Shown: positions 1 to 7,117, counted from the first letter of the stretch. The stretch is DNA of 51,945 nucleotides from Clostridia bacterium (GCA_017451425.1 JAFSPP010000012.1:1-51945), one strand, 5' to 3'. Program-made: numbers and translations. The notes: generated by a model not told the origin, from the letters alone.

Positions 1-102
1 AAACTTATTGATGAATACGTGCAATATTTCAACAATGAGCGTTATTCAACCAAGTGCAAAGGAAAATCCCCAGTTCAGTATCGAACCGAACTGGGGTATT
101 AG
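1..102 (+). CDS. IS3-family transposase OrfB, C-terminal end only
   Basis: The window opens inside a frame that runs to a TAG at 100-102. Its residues (EYVQYFNNERYSTKCKGKSP, then a Pro-Val-Gln-Tyr run) match the extreme C-terminus of IS3/IS150-group DDE transposases, where a 'YNNxR...SPxxYR' ending follows the integrase core. The catalytic domain and OrfA lie upstream of the window, so completeness of the element cannot be judged. Confidence 0.8.
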   Translation, partial: KLIDEYVQYFNNERYSTKCKGKSPVQYRTELGY

Positions 103-139
103 GACCTTTTTTAGTGTCTACTTTTAGTTGACAACTTCA
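103..139 (+). mobile_element. Right terminal region of the IS3-family element
   Basis: The 37 bases after the transposase stop contain TGTCTACTTTTAGTTGACA and end near ACTTCA. This is the position and style of the terminal inverted repeat of IS150-group elements, which end in CA. The exact boundary (about 133 or 139) cannot be fixed without the left end. Immediately after it comes half of a terminator-like hairpin. Confidence 0.55.
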
Positions 140-140
140 C

Positions 141-158
141 GGCTGAGGGTGCTTTTTT
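141..158 (+). repeat. Half terminator abutting the IS end
   Basis: GCTGAGGGTGCTTTTTT at 142-158 is the distal arm and T-tract of a rho-independent terminator with no matching proximal arm beside it. The same bases occur inverted at 788-804, inside the intact terminator of the ltrA-like gene. The simplest reading is that the IS inserted into the hairpin loop and the missing arm lies beyond the IS. Confidence 0.45.
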
Positions 159-170
159 TATAAATATTCA

Positions 171-593
171 TCAATTGTATTTTACGTATCTTTTATTTGC
201 AATGACGCCTGTCAATAACATAATCGGTACCGAAACCAGCATCGGCAGAAAAACTGTTTTCAGCTCACGTCCGCTTGAATAATCAAATACAGAAGTAAAA
301 ACAAACGGGATGGATTTATTTATCAGCACAACCTGACACACAATAAAGTACACCATGATTACCAACATGGGTACCGTTATTGATCCGCTTAAAAACGTCA
401 TTGCGTAAAGCAAAATAAAAATAAAAATCTGCGTCAGCAAAAGACAAAATGCGAATCTCATCAACATATGAGAACTGTCATAAAGGTAAGTCTTTGAAAC
501 TTTGATCAAATAATTCTCATACTTTTCATATATCAAAGTAAAACTTTTTTTGTCCTCTTCATTATCAAATCTTTCTAAAAACTGTGCTAACAT
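171..593 (-). CDS. Small membrane protein of unknown function
   Basis: This 140-residue protein has a charged N-terminal region (about 1-43, rich in D/E/K) followed by three hydrophobic segments near residues 44-67, 73-92 and 112-130, and a short basic tail. The ATG follows GGGGGTAG at a normal distance, so translation is credible. I recognise no family. It lies between the IS3 end and the terminator of the ltrA-like gene and has no partner gene. The N-terminal 'FNxEEDKKSFTLIYEKYEN' stretch has the flavour of sigma-factor-linked integral membrane proteins, but nothing decisive supports that. Confidence 0.6.
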   Translation of the reverse strand: MLAQFLERFDNEEDKKSFTLIYEKYENYLIKVSKTYLYDSSHMLMRFAFCLLLTQIFIFILLYAMTFLSGSITVPMLVIMVYFIVCQVVLINKSIPFVFTSVFDYSSGRELKTVFLPMLVSVPIMLLTGVIANKRYVKYN

Positions 594-787
594 TTTGCTA
601 CCCCCAGATTTGTTTAACGGGAAATATTCAACATAGCTATATGCATCCTTTCTGTAAATTATACTATCGTTTGTATCTCTTTTTCAACGTGACATTACTT
701 ACAATATATATGCAAAAACAGAGCAGAAATATTACAAAAATAATGACATATGAAAATATTATTTTGCTGCGTTCAATAACCAGTTGT

Positions 788-819
788 AAAAAAGCACCCT
801 CAGCAGAGGGTGCTTTTTG
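788..819 (-). terminator. Bidirectional rho-independent terminator after the ltrA-like gene
   Basis: Arms GCACCCTC (794-801) and GAGGGTGC (806-813) enclose an AGCA loop, with A and T tracts outside, so it can act on both strands. It ends the minus-strand ltrA-like transcript. Confidence 0.8.
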
Positions 820-1956
820 TTATGCGTTTCGTTTCACTTTCCGGTATGTCAGGAAGGTTATGAGAAATACCGAAAAGATGAAGAGGACAGTCACGAAAAT
901 GTTTAAGTACATGTTCTCTCTGAGAAGGAGCATGAGCAGGATGAAGATGACAGCTGCGCCTGAAAGTGAAGCGATGAATTTCTTTGTCAGTGCGCAGCGG
1001 TTCTTCGTGTAGATGCCGAGCGAGCAGAGGAAGACGAAGAAGGCAATTACGGACGCGACAAGGAAAATGATCTTGGGCATCAGTGCCACTTCGGGCTCAC
1101 GCATAAACTCCAGTGCTGCGGTAATGTTGTTCAAGGCGAGCACGATAAAGATGTGCACGGCCATGTAGAGCATGCCGTCAAAGTCGCCCTCCGTGTCAAG
1201 CAGCCTGTCATAGAAAAATCCGTAGATGAGGAACAGGCCGACAACTATGAGAAAGGCCATGAGCGAGAAATATACTACGTTCATATCGAAACTGCCGTCG
1301 CCGACGAAGTATGAGGAGGCGGCGATGATCATTTCACCGAAGGTGAAGACGACATAGAGCATCGCCCGCTCCGCCAGATGGGCAAAATCCGTCTGTCCGC
1401 CGGGACTTTTATTGCGGCTGAACGCAGTGAGCGCAATGCCGCAGGCAATACTGGCGGCAGAGAGGACTGCGCTTAAGTTCGGGCTGACGAAGGAGGCGGC
1501 AAAGACCAGCGCCGCTTCGGCAAACAGAGTGAAAATCATCCGCTTTATGAGGTCGCGGTTCCATACATCCGCCTTGTGATTGTTCAGTTCAAGAATATAC
1601 TGTACACCGATATTGACCAGAATCAGAGCCCATGCAATGTGGTACTGTATCTGGAAAGCGAACCAGTCCTCACGTGTACCCTGTCCCATATAGTAGAGAA
1701 GGTACATATTTATAAAGATGAATATATGCTCGCGCGCGCCGTTGCGCCCGAACATGTTGATAAAGAATGTTGAAAAGTTCCATATCTGTATTACGGCCAG
1801 GGTCGCAAGCAGATACGTAAGGAAAGAGAGCGGCGCCACGAAGCCGTTCTCAATATCGTGCAGCAGGCTGTTGTTCCTGCCGACAATATATACGAAGATG
1901 AGGTCATAGATGAGTTCTATGTACTCTACCTTCTTCTCCTGTTTTTCAAAAAGCAT
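820..1956 (-). CDS. LtrA-like ('low temperature requirement' family) membrane protein
   Basis: This 378-residue polytopic protein carries the N-terminal signature of the LtrA family (PF06772): an acidic/basic cytosolic start, then VEYIELIYDLIFVYIV, with further family-like segments such as the one around FGEMIIAA. About ten hydrophobic helices follow and the C-terminus is basic (TYRKVKRNA). LtrA proteins were named from a cold-sensitive Listeria mutant; the biochemical role is unknown. GGAAGG lies seven bases before the ATG. The gene is single and divergent from the flavodoxin gene, from which it is separated by 69 bases. Family call is confident; function is not. Confidence 0.85.
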   Translation of the reverse strand: MLFEKQEKKVEYIELIYDLIFVYIVGRNNSLLHDIENGFVAPLSFLTYLLATLAVIQIWNFSTFFINMFGRNGAREHIFIFINMYLLYYMGQGTREDWFAFQIQYHIAWALILVNIGVQYILELNNHKADVWNRDLIKRMIFTLFAEAALVFAASFVSPNLSAVLSAASIACGIALTAFSRNKSPGGQTDFAHLAERAMLYVVFTFGEMIIAASSYFVGDGSFDMNVVYFSLMAFLIVVGLFLIYGFFYDRLLDTEGDFDGMLYMAVHIFIVLALNNITAALEFMREPEVALMPKIIFLVASVIAFFVFLCSLGIYTKNRCALTKKFIASLSGAAVIFILLMLLLRENMYLNIFVTVLFIFSVFLITFLTYRKVKRNA

Positions 1957-1985
1957 TACAAAACCTTCCCTTTATATGATATAAT
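1956..1985 (+). promoter_or_regulatory. Promoter of the flavodoxin gene
   Basis: TTACAA (1956-1961), an 18-base spacer and a perfect TATAAT (1980-1985) lie 40 bases before the flavodoxin ATG. AAAGG at 2013-2017 is the ribosome site. Confidence 0.5.
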
Positions 1986-2025
1986 CATAATAACAAAAAA
2001 ACACGGTTAGTGAAAGGTTTACAAT

Positions 2026-2541
2026 ATGAAAACACTCGTAATTTACTACTCCAGAACAGGTGAAAACTATGTAAACGGAAACATTGTTTCCATAGAGAAA
2101 GGCAACACCGAGATTGTCGCAGAGTTCATAAAGGATGCCGTAGGTGCGGATTTGTTTGAAGTAAAGACAGTAAAGGAATATTCCGCCTCGTATATGACAT
2201 GTATTGATGAGGCAAAGAAAGAGCTTAAGTCCGATGCCAGGCCGGAACTTGTTGAGTACCTCGATGACATCAGCGCATACGACAAAGTCGTAGTCGCGGG
2301 ACCCTGCTGGTGGGGCACCTTCCCGACTCCCGTGTTCACGCAGCTTGAACGCCTCGACTTTTCCGGCAAGACGGTCTTCCCCGTTATGACACATGAGGGT
2401 TCCGGTCTTGCCGACTCCGCAAAGTCGCTCAAGAAGTTCTGTAAAGGCGCGTCCGTCGGCCCCGGATTAGCTATACACGGTGCTGCCGCAAAGGATTCCA
2501 AGGAACTTGTAGCAAAGTGGGCTAAGGAAAATTTGACATAA
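2026..2541 (+). CDS. Flavodoxin-family protein
   Basis: The 171-residue protein begins with the flavodoxin fold signature LVIYYSRTGENYV, where the S-R-T-G loop binds the FMN phosphate. It continues with a GNTEIVAEFI helix and the GPCWWGTFPTPV loop typical of the Flavodoxin_4 group. Flavodoxins carry electrons, and long-chain relatives act as NAD(P)H-dependent FMN reductases; which applies here cannot be told. There is no signal peptide, so it is cytosolic. It is a monocistronic gene with its own promoter and a strong terminator, divergent from the ltrA-like gene. Confidence 0.85.
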   Translation: MKTLVIYYSRTGENYVNGNIVSIEKGNTEIVAEFIKDAVGADLFEVKTVKEYSASYMTCIDEAKKELKSDARPELVEYLDDISAYDKVVVAGPCWWGTFPTPVFTQLERLDFSGKTVFPVMTHEGSGLADSAKSLKKFCKGASVGPGLAIHGAAAKDSKELVAKWAKENLT

Positions 2542-2574
2542 CAATTCATTATCACATCACAAAGATATACCGAA

Positions 2575-2605
2575 GAAAGCACTTCCCCTGAAGGGAAGTG
2601 CTTTC
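2575..2605. terminator. Bidirectional terminator between the convergent flavodoxin and lipoprotein genes
   Basis: A perfect 13-base-pair stem (2575-2587 with 2593-2605; arm GAAAGCACTTCCC) with a CTGAA loop sits between the two stop codons. CTTTC lies at the end on either strand, so it likely serves both. Confidence 0.75.
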
Positions 2606-2618
2606 TCTAATTCGATGT

Positions 2619-3317
2619 TTACTTTTTCATTGTTTCAACAAACGACTCAAATTCCTCGAGAGTATATGCTTTTGCGTCAATTAAGTCTATTTCCTCCTCA
2701 GGAACATAGGGAACATATAGTTGAGTGTCTTCATCATAGAGTAGTTTTCCCTGCCATGCACGCAGAGGATCGTAAAAATCATCCGCTTTGACCAGGAACA
2801 GAATTACTTTTTCGCCCTTTTCCATAACCTTATTTCCACAGTCACGCATGTCAAGAATCTCTGTATCGTCTTTAAAATCAGATTCTACTCCGAATTTTTC
2901 AAGCGAAATGGCATTACTCAAAACTCCACGGGGAATAAACCCGCCCATTTCTCTGACCTTAATAACACTGCCTTCTTCCAGGTCACCTTTATAACATGAA
3001 ATAATACTGACTTCAGACATAGTGTACACTGAAGCAGTATCATCCAAATAATAAGAAGAATCAACGACTTCTCCGCGAATAACGATCGCATTATCCACAT
3101 CGTACATTTCTGCATCCGTTCTATAGGGAGCAATCATGCAACCAACCCCCATATTCGGAACAGTCGTGCTTTTCATTTTGGCAGGTATTAAAGCGGTATA
3201 GTCAATGCTAACATTTTGAGAGGTATTAGTTGGCTGTGTGTTACTTTTTGCCGCATTAGAGCAAGAAGTTAAACACAACAAAGTAATCAAAGAAAAAACT
3301 ATTAAAATCTTTTTCAT
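2619..3317 (-). CDS. Secreted lipoprotein of unknown function, partner of the metzincin protease
   Basis: The 232-residue product has a lipoprotein signal (MKKILIVFSLITLLCLTSC) with lipobox L-T-S-C and Cys19, followed by a polar S/N/T linker. The rest is a soluble domain of about 190 residues without a family I recognise. It contains a GEVVDSSYY...YTMSEVSIISCYKG stretch like beta-rich cell-surface domains. Its start overlaps the stop of the upstream metalloprotease gene by four bases (ATGA), so the two are translationally coupled. An inhibitor, a substrate or an anchoring partner are all possible. Confidence 0.7.
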   Translation of the reverse strand: MKKILIVFSLITLLCLTSCSNAAKSNTQPTNTSQNVSIDYTALIPAKMKSTTVPNMGVGCMIAPYRTDAEMYDVDNAIVIRGEVVDSSYYLDDTASVYTMSEVSIISCYKGDLEEGSVIKVREMGGFIPRGVLSNAISLEKFGVESDFKDDTEILDMRDCGNKVMEKGEKVILFLVKADDFYDPLRAWQGKLLYDEDTQLYVPYVPEEEIDLIDAKAYTLEEFESFVETMKK

Positions 3318-3952
3318 GGATTATATCCTCCGTACAAATAGTTTACACCATTACACTCGTCAGCCGTTGGCTGCGTCGCCGTCCATGAGAACGGGTCAGG
3401 ATACATTAAACGGGCGGTATTTAAAATATGATCCAATCCAAATGCATGTCCAATTTCATGCTCTATCAATGTCTTCTTTCTTGTAGTATTAGACATGTCA
3501 TAATCTGCGTCCGTAGTATCTATTTTTATTTTAGCCCAAACCCAATTCTGAGGATTACTGCTGGACGGATATATTCGAATGGATGAAGGCCCACTCCCTT
3601 TGTAGAATTCAGTATATCCATAATATCCTGACGAAAGATTTGCAGAATAAATATCTATAACCGAACCTGATTTTACATACGTCCTATTGAACCAAACACT
3701 TGTATAAACACCACATCCCTGGGAACCTGTATTACACCAAGCAGTCATTGCGGAAACAACACGGTTTTGCCATGTAGTACTTAAGGTTGTGGCATCACAC
3801 CAGTAGTAACGGGTATAATTGCCGGATGATCCTACTCCTCCTATCATCTTGCTGCCACCATAAGTATTGTATGCATACACTGTCGGTGAACAGAAAACAA
3901 CTGATACTGTAATAATAGCAAAAGTAACAACAAAATAACAAATCTTTTTCAT
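3314..3952 (-). CDS. Secreted metzincin-type (matrixin-like) zinc metalloprotease
   Basis: This 212-residue protein has an N-terminal signal sequence (hydrophobic to about residue 22, A-x-A-like site near VYAY). The zinc-binding motif HEIGHAFGLDH lies at 165-175: His165, His169 and His175 as ligands and Glu166 as catalytic base. A methionine in the LMYP stretch (Met183) fits the Met-turn of metzincins. It therefore resembles a minimal M10/matrixin catalytic domain acting outside the cell. No propeptide cysteine switch is obvious. The GGAG ribosome site lies about 15 bases from the ATG, longer than usual. It is the first gene of a two-gene unit with the downstream lipoprotein. Confidence 0.85.
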   Translation of the reverse strand: MKKICYFVVTFAIITVSVVFCSPTVYAYNTYGGSKMIGGVGSSGNYTRYYWCDATTLSTTWQNRVVSAMTAWCNTGSQGCGVYTSVWFNRTYVKSGSVIDIYSANLSSGYYGYTEFYKGSGPSSIRIYPSSSNPQNWVWAKIKIDTTDADYDMSNTTRKKTLIEHEIGHAFGLDHILNTARLMYPDPFSWTATQPTADECNGVNYLYGGYNP

Positions 3953-4105
3953 TTGAAATCTTTTAAGCTCCTTTCATAATATGCCTAATATACAAAAATT
4001 ATACGTGCATAAAACATCACCTCTTTTTTTGCAAATATACCCTTTATAGTATTAGTGCAAAAAAGAGGGGTAAATATTACATCATTCAGATAATTAATTG
4101 ATGAT

Positions 4106-4134
4106 TTGACATAACATCATAAGATTGTTATTAT
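4106..4134 (+). promoter_or_regulatory. Promoter of the antisense RNA
   Basis: A perfect TTGACA (4106-4111), exactly 17 bases, then TATTAT (4129-4134). No plus-strand reading frame follows; the next plus-strand signal is a terminator at 4186-4230, which implies an RNA of about 90 nt. Confidence 0.75.
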
Positions 4135-4141
4135 GTGTATG

Positions 4142-4170
4142 AAAAAAGGTGCCACCGGTAAACGGTTAGC
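4142..4170 (-). terminator. Terminator of the small-peptide mRNA
   Basis: On the minus strand GCTAACCG and CGGTGGC can pair around a TTTAC loop with one bulge, followed by ACC and six T (4142-4147 on the plus strand as A's). The predicted peptide mRNA (start near 4448) would be about 305 nt long. Confidence 0.55.
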
Positions 4171-4185
4171 CCTTTGATTTGGTTA

Positions 4186-4230
4186 CAGAAGTAACCGCTT
4201 CCTTAGCCGGGGCGGTTACTTCTGTTTTTT
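4186..4230 (+). terminator. Terminator of the antisense RNA
   Basis: Thirteen-base arms CAGAAGTAACCGC (4186-4198) and GCGGTTACTTCTG (4212-4224) are followed by six T. The stop codon of the opposite-strand peptide gene lies inside the right arm. Confidence 0.85.
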
Positions 4231-4320
4231 GTCAGTACTGTCGTGCCCGATTGCATAACCAATACCGAAACTTCCGATACAGAGACCGAGTACGGCAATG
4301 AGTCCTTCAATCGTTAACAT
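4216..4320 (-). CDS. 34-residue hydrophobic peptide, putative type I (holin-like) toxin
   Basis: The frame ATG 4320 to TAA 4216 encodes one hydrophobic helix (core GLIAVLGLCIGSFGIGYAIG) followed by a short polar tail rich in Asp and Lys. This is the usual plan of type I membrane toxins and resembles the small 'holin-like toxin' peptides common in Firmicutes. AAAGGAGGG lies eight bases before the ATG. The gene has its own TTGAAT-N17-TATAAT promoter, a leader of about 128 nt with alternative pairings at the ribosome site, and a convergent antisense RNA over its 3' end. Toxicity is inferred from this architecture. It could instead be a benign small membrane protein. Confidence 0.7.
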   Translation of the reverse strand: MLTIEGLIAVLGLCIGSFGIGYAIGHDSTDKKQK

Positions 4321-4328
4321 TAGTATCG

Positions 4329-4390
4329 CCCTCCTTTCCATCCGCTGCTTAGCGCAGTTTCCGTATTAGGAGGGAACAGTCAATCCCTCC
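4329..4390 (-). promoter_or_regulatory. Leader with competing pairings at the toxin ribosome site
   Basis: On the mRNA strand the order is GGAGGGA (4390-4384), TTCCCTCC (4376-4369), then the real ribosome site AGGAGGG (4335-4329). The middle segment can pair with the first in a hairpin with a seven-base loop, or with the third, which would hide the ribosome site. This is a simple two-state switch of the kind found in hok, txpA and aapA mRNAs. Confidence 0.55.
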
Positions 4391-4454
4391 GCAAAGGAAG
4401 GCTAACCGTCCACCGTTTTTCGGAGATAAAATCTCTATAGGTGATACCCATATT

Positions 4455-4483
4455 ATTATAGCACATTTGTTCTATTGATTCAA
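4455..4483 (-). promoter_or_regulatory. Promoter of the small-peptide mRNA
   Basis: On the minus strand TTGAAT (4483-4478), 17 bases, and a perfect TATAAT (4460-4455), with TGC directly before the -10 box (extended -10). Transcription would start near 4448. Confidence 0.75.
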
Positions 4484-4514
4484 CATATCAGGACTATTTT
4501 AAGGACTGAAATTA

Positions 4515-4546
4515 AAAAGGCGGCTGAATTCTCAGCCGCCTTTTTT
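4515..4546 (-). terminator. Terminator after the nucleotidyltransferase gene
   Basis: Arms AAGGCGGCTGA (4517-4527) and TCAGCCGCCTT (4532-4542) with an ATTC loop and T-runs on both strands. Confidence 0.85.
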
Positions 4547-4553
4547 GCATTGT

Positions 4554-5474
4554 TCAGTCTTTTATGTTTTCGGGGTAGATGCCTTTGGCAACGAGTTCCT
4601 TGAAGGCATCCTTGACGTAGTACTTGTCTTCCTGGTAGGTTACGCCGAACCACTTATCGGGTGTGGGAAGGATCTTTACGTCTGCCTCGCCCTTTTCAAC
4701 GAGTTCGCCGATAACCATGGGAAGGAGGTATTCCTTCTTGATATTGCCTTCGGGGATGTTCTTTAAGAACTCCTCGAAGCCGGGCTCAAGAACCTCTTCA
4801 ATGAAGTCGGGGTTTATGCCCCACATGTTCATTGAGACGAGTGTGCCGTCGGGATAGAAGTTCGGTGTTCCGTCCTCTGCTCTGACTGCGGCCTTGCCGT
4901 CTATCTTTTCGATGTTCTCTGTCTCGATGATCTCGGTCAGATATCCGTCCTCGTTTGCCTTGCAGACGCCTCTTGTGACACCGCCGTTTTCGGAGAGCGT
5001 GTTTGTGAGCTCAAAGCCCGCCATACACATGTGGCGCTTGTCGGTTGTCTCGGAAGCGCCGGAGACGAGCCAGTCATGAACTACTTTAAAGCCCTCTTTG
5101 CCGTAGTAGTCATCAGCGTTGATTACGGCGAAGGGCTCTTTTACTATGCCCTTTGTGGCGAGTATGGCCTGGCCTGTGCCCCAGGGCTTTGTACGCTCGC
5201 CGAGGTCGAACCAGTCGGGGATGTTTTCCTTCTCCTGAAAGGCGTATTCAACTTCAATCTTCTTTGCTATTCTGTCGCCTATGACCTCTTTGAAATCCTT
5301 TTCAAGGTCGTGGCGGATTATGAATACGATTTTGTCAAAGCCGGCTTCAATGGCGTCGTGGATGGAATAGTCGATGATTATTTCACCGCTCGGGCCTAAG
5401 GGCTCCATCTGTTTTATACCCTGACCGAACCTGCTTCCTATTCCTGCCGCCATGATTACCAAAGTTGTTTTCAT
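4554..5474 (-). CDS. Sugar-1-phosphate nucleotidyltransferase-like protein
   Basis: This 306-residue protein opens with the NTP_transferase signature, VIMAAGIGSRFG followed by a lysine (G-x-G-S-R-F-x6-K), which binds the nucleotide phosphates. It has the metal-binding NADDYYG motif near residue 120. The family joins NTP to a sugar phosphate to give NDP-sugars for cell-surface polymers. The exact sugar cannot be read. It overlaps the upstream ABC ATPase gene by four bases, so the product probably supplies or regulates the polymer exported by that transporter. AAGGAGG lies ten bases before the ATG. Confidence 0.8.
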   Translation of the reverse strand: MKTTLVIMAAGIGSRFGQGIKQMEPLGPSGEIIIDYSIHDAIEAGFDKIVFIIRHDLEKDFKEVIGDRIAKKIEVEYAFQEKENIPDWFDLGERTKPWGTGQAILATKGIVKEPFAVINADDYYGKEGFKVVHDWLVSGASETTDKRHMCMAGFELTNTLSENGGVTRGVCKANEDGYLTEIIETENIEKIDGKAAVRAEDGTPNFYPDGTLVSMNMWGINPDFIEEVLEPGFEEFLKNIPEGNIKKEYLLPMVIGELVEKGEADVKILPTPDKWFGVTYQEDKYYVKDAFKELVAKGIYPENIKD

Positions 5475-6238
5475 TTGAGAACAGCCTCCTTCTTTTTCTT
5501 TTCTGCAGCTTTTTTCATTATTTCATCATATTTTACTATGGCGTCGGCTGTTACTCCGTCGAATACTATCTTGCCGCCGTCAAGTACCATGCCGCGCTTG
5601 CAGAACTGCTGCGCCATGGTGGTGCTGTGGGTTACGAGTAAAAGGGTTACATTGTCGTCCGCGATGAGCTTGTTGACCTTGTCGAGACATTTCTTTCTGA
5701 AGGTCGCGTCACCGACGGACAGAGCCTCATCGACGATGAGGATTTCGGGTTTTATGTTCGCGTTTATCGCGAAGCCGAGGCGGGACTTCATACCGCTCGA
5801 GTAGGCACGGACAGGCTGGTCGAGATATTCGCCGATGTCAGCGAATTCTATGATGTCCGGCTCGAGAGATTTAATCTCCTCTTTGCCGAGGCCCATTGTC
5901 GTACCGCGCAGGTAGATGTTTTCACGGCCGGTGAGTTCCGGGTCGAAGCCGGCTGTCAGCTCGAGGAGAGCCGAGACACGGCCGTTTACAATTATCTCAC
6001 CCTCGGTCGGGAAACAGACCTCGGTTATCATCTTAAGTATGGTTGACTTACCTGCGCCGTTTTTTCCGAGCAGGGCAACCGACTCGCCACGGTCAATGGT
6101 GAAAGAGACACCCTTTATAGCCTCCTTGGTCTTCACCTTGACTCGCTTTGAGAATATGGCGGCGAGTTTCTGTCTGTTGCCGCTGTACAGCTTGTACTTC
6201 TTGGAGACGTTCTTAAACTCGATTATGGGTTCAGACAT
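5471..6238 (-). CDS. TagH/Wzt-type ABC transporter ATPase for teichoic acid or polysaccharide export
   Basis: The 255-residue ATPase has Walker A GKNGAGKST (58-66), the TagH/Wzt signature loop AYSSGMKSRL and Walker B ILIVDEALSVGD. The SSGM form in place of LSGGQ is typical of polysaccharide and teichoic-acid exporters. It lacks the extra C-terminal domain of Wzt that selects O-antigen caps, so it is a short TagH-like version with only a Lys-rich tail. AAGGAGGTGGCAGT precedes the ATG. It lies between the permease (12-base gap) and the nucleotidyltransferase (four-base overlap), giving a three-gene envelope operon. Confidence 0.88.
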   Translation of the reverse strand: MSEPIIEFKNVSKKYKLYSGNRQKLAAIFSKRVKVKTKEAIKGVSFTIDRGESVALLGKNGAGKSTILKMITEVCFPTEGEIIVNGRVSALLELTAGFDPELTGRENIYLRGTTMGLGKEEIKSLEPDIIEFADIGEYLDQPVRAYSSGMKSRLGFAINANIKPEILIVDEALSVGDATFRKKCLDKVNKLIADDNVTLLLVTHSTTMAQQFCKRGMVLDGGKIVFDGVTADAIVKYDEIMKKAAEKKKKEAVLK

Positions 6239-6250
6239 ACTGCCACCTCC

Positions 6251-7069
6251 TTAAAGCACATCCGGAATCTCTTTGCGGAGTTTTCTGTAACTCCAGAGAC
6301 CCAGAAGGAACATGAGCAGAAGCTCGGCCATGAAGACACCGAGAGCACGGGGGCGCTCCCAGAACCAGTACTGGCCCATGAAGGAAGCTCTGAAGCCCGT
6401 GACGATGTAGGTGACGGGATTTGCTTTCAGGATAAGGCCCAGGGTGCCGCCGACTTCAGTCGCGTCCCAGAAGATGCCGGAGCACCAGAGGACGGCGAAT
6501 ACGAAGGAGCGGATGAGGTTTGAGAAGTCCTGTGATATGGCCGATATGGGGCCCGCAAAAAGCGCCCAGGACGTGAAGAACATGAATGAGAAAAGAATAT
6601 AGATGAAGATCTGCAGATAGTAGATGGTGGGAGCAAAGCCCATAATCCAGTAGATGACTGCTACTACGAAGAGAAGCACCATAGAGACCATCATCTTTGA
6701 GATGCTGACAAAGGTCGGTATGGTTGAGACGGGATAGCGCATCTTCGTGATGAGATAGCGGTACTTTCTCATACAGTCGGTACCCTGTGTCAGCATGTCG
6801 CTCATATAAAACCAGGGCACGAGACCCGTGATGAGCCACAAAAAATAAGGATGACCGTAGACGAGACCGTTCTTCTTGAAACCCACGCTCATGGCGAACC
6901 AGTAGATGAGAATGGTCACCACGGGGCGAATAACCGCCCAGGCCCAGCCGAGGGCTGAACCGCTGTAGGTTTTCACGAGGTCGTTTCTGGCCATCTTGAA
7001 AATCTGACTCTTATAAGCAGTATGCTCGTGTATTATTCCGGAAAACGTATTGATACTGTTCGCCTCCAA
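6251..7069 (-). CDS. TagG/Wzm-type ABC-2 permease
   Basis: The protein has about six hydrophobic helices and the N-terminal 'ARNDLVKTYSGSALGWAWAV' region typical of teichoic acid and polysaccharide ABC-2 permeases. It pairs with the downstream TagH-like ATPase. The start is uncertain. A TTG at 7117 is open, but it coincides with the -35 box of the apparent promoter (7112-7117/7089-7094), so it should not be translated. I give TTG 7069. A perfect GGAGG (7067-7063) sits eight bases before an ATC codon (7054-7052), so initiation at ATC is possible. The first ATG (6994) has no ribosome site and would remove conserved residues. Confidence 0.8.
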   Translation of the reverse strand: MEANSINTFSGIIHEHTAYKSQIFKMARNDLVKTYSGSALGWAWAVIRPVVTILIYWFAMSVGFKKNGLVYGHPYFLWLITGLVPWFYMSDMLTQGTDCMRKYRYLITKMRYPVSTIPTFVSISKMMVSMVLLFVVAVIYWIMGFAPTIYYLQIFIYILFSFMFFTSWALFAGPISAISQDFSNLIRSFVFAVLWCSGIFWDATEVGGTLGLILKANPVTYIVTGFRASFMGQYWFWERPRALGVFMAELLLMFLLGLWSYRKLRKEIPDVL

Positions 7070-7088
7070 AACAATTCTTAACCTACTT

Positions 7089-7117
7089 ATTTTACCATTA
7101 AAGAAAGAATAAAACAA
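7089..7117 (-). promoter_or_regulatory. Promoter of the TagGH-nucleotidyltransferase operon
   Basis: On the minus strand TTGTTT (7117-7112), 17 bases and TAAAAT (7094-7089), giving a start near 7082. The -35 box overlaps the base of the symporter terminator. Confidence 0.55.

Larger units (their letters stand above)
4141..4230 (+). ncRNA. Candidate antisense RNA (antitoxin) to the small hydrophobic peptide
   Basis: Inferred from a strong promoter and a terminator about 90 bases apart. The RNA would be fully complementary to the 3' end of the convergent peptide mRNA, including its last codons and 3' UTR. The arrangement matches 3'-overlapping type I systems such as txpA/RatA. Ends are approximate and no coding frame is present. 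Confidence 0.6.
3953..4553. other. 600-base region without conventional genes, holding a type I toxin-antitoxin-like locus
   Basis: The region between the protease and nucleotidyltransferase genes contains a 34-codon minus-strand gene, a convergent plus-strand RNA, two strong promoters and long inverted repeats, described separately. 3953-4100 holds only the upstream region of the protease gene. 4484-4514 is featureless A+T-rich DNA, followed by the nucleotidyltransferase terminator. Confidence 0.7.

Noticed and set aside
1972..2582. Long minus-strand frames opposite the flavodoxin gene
   Set aside because: Both lack ribosome sites and homology; the plus-strand flavodoxin has clear motifs.
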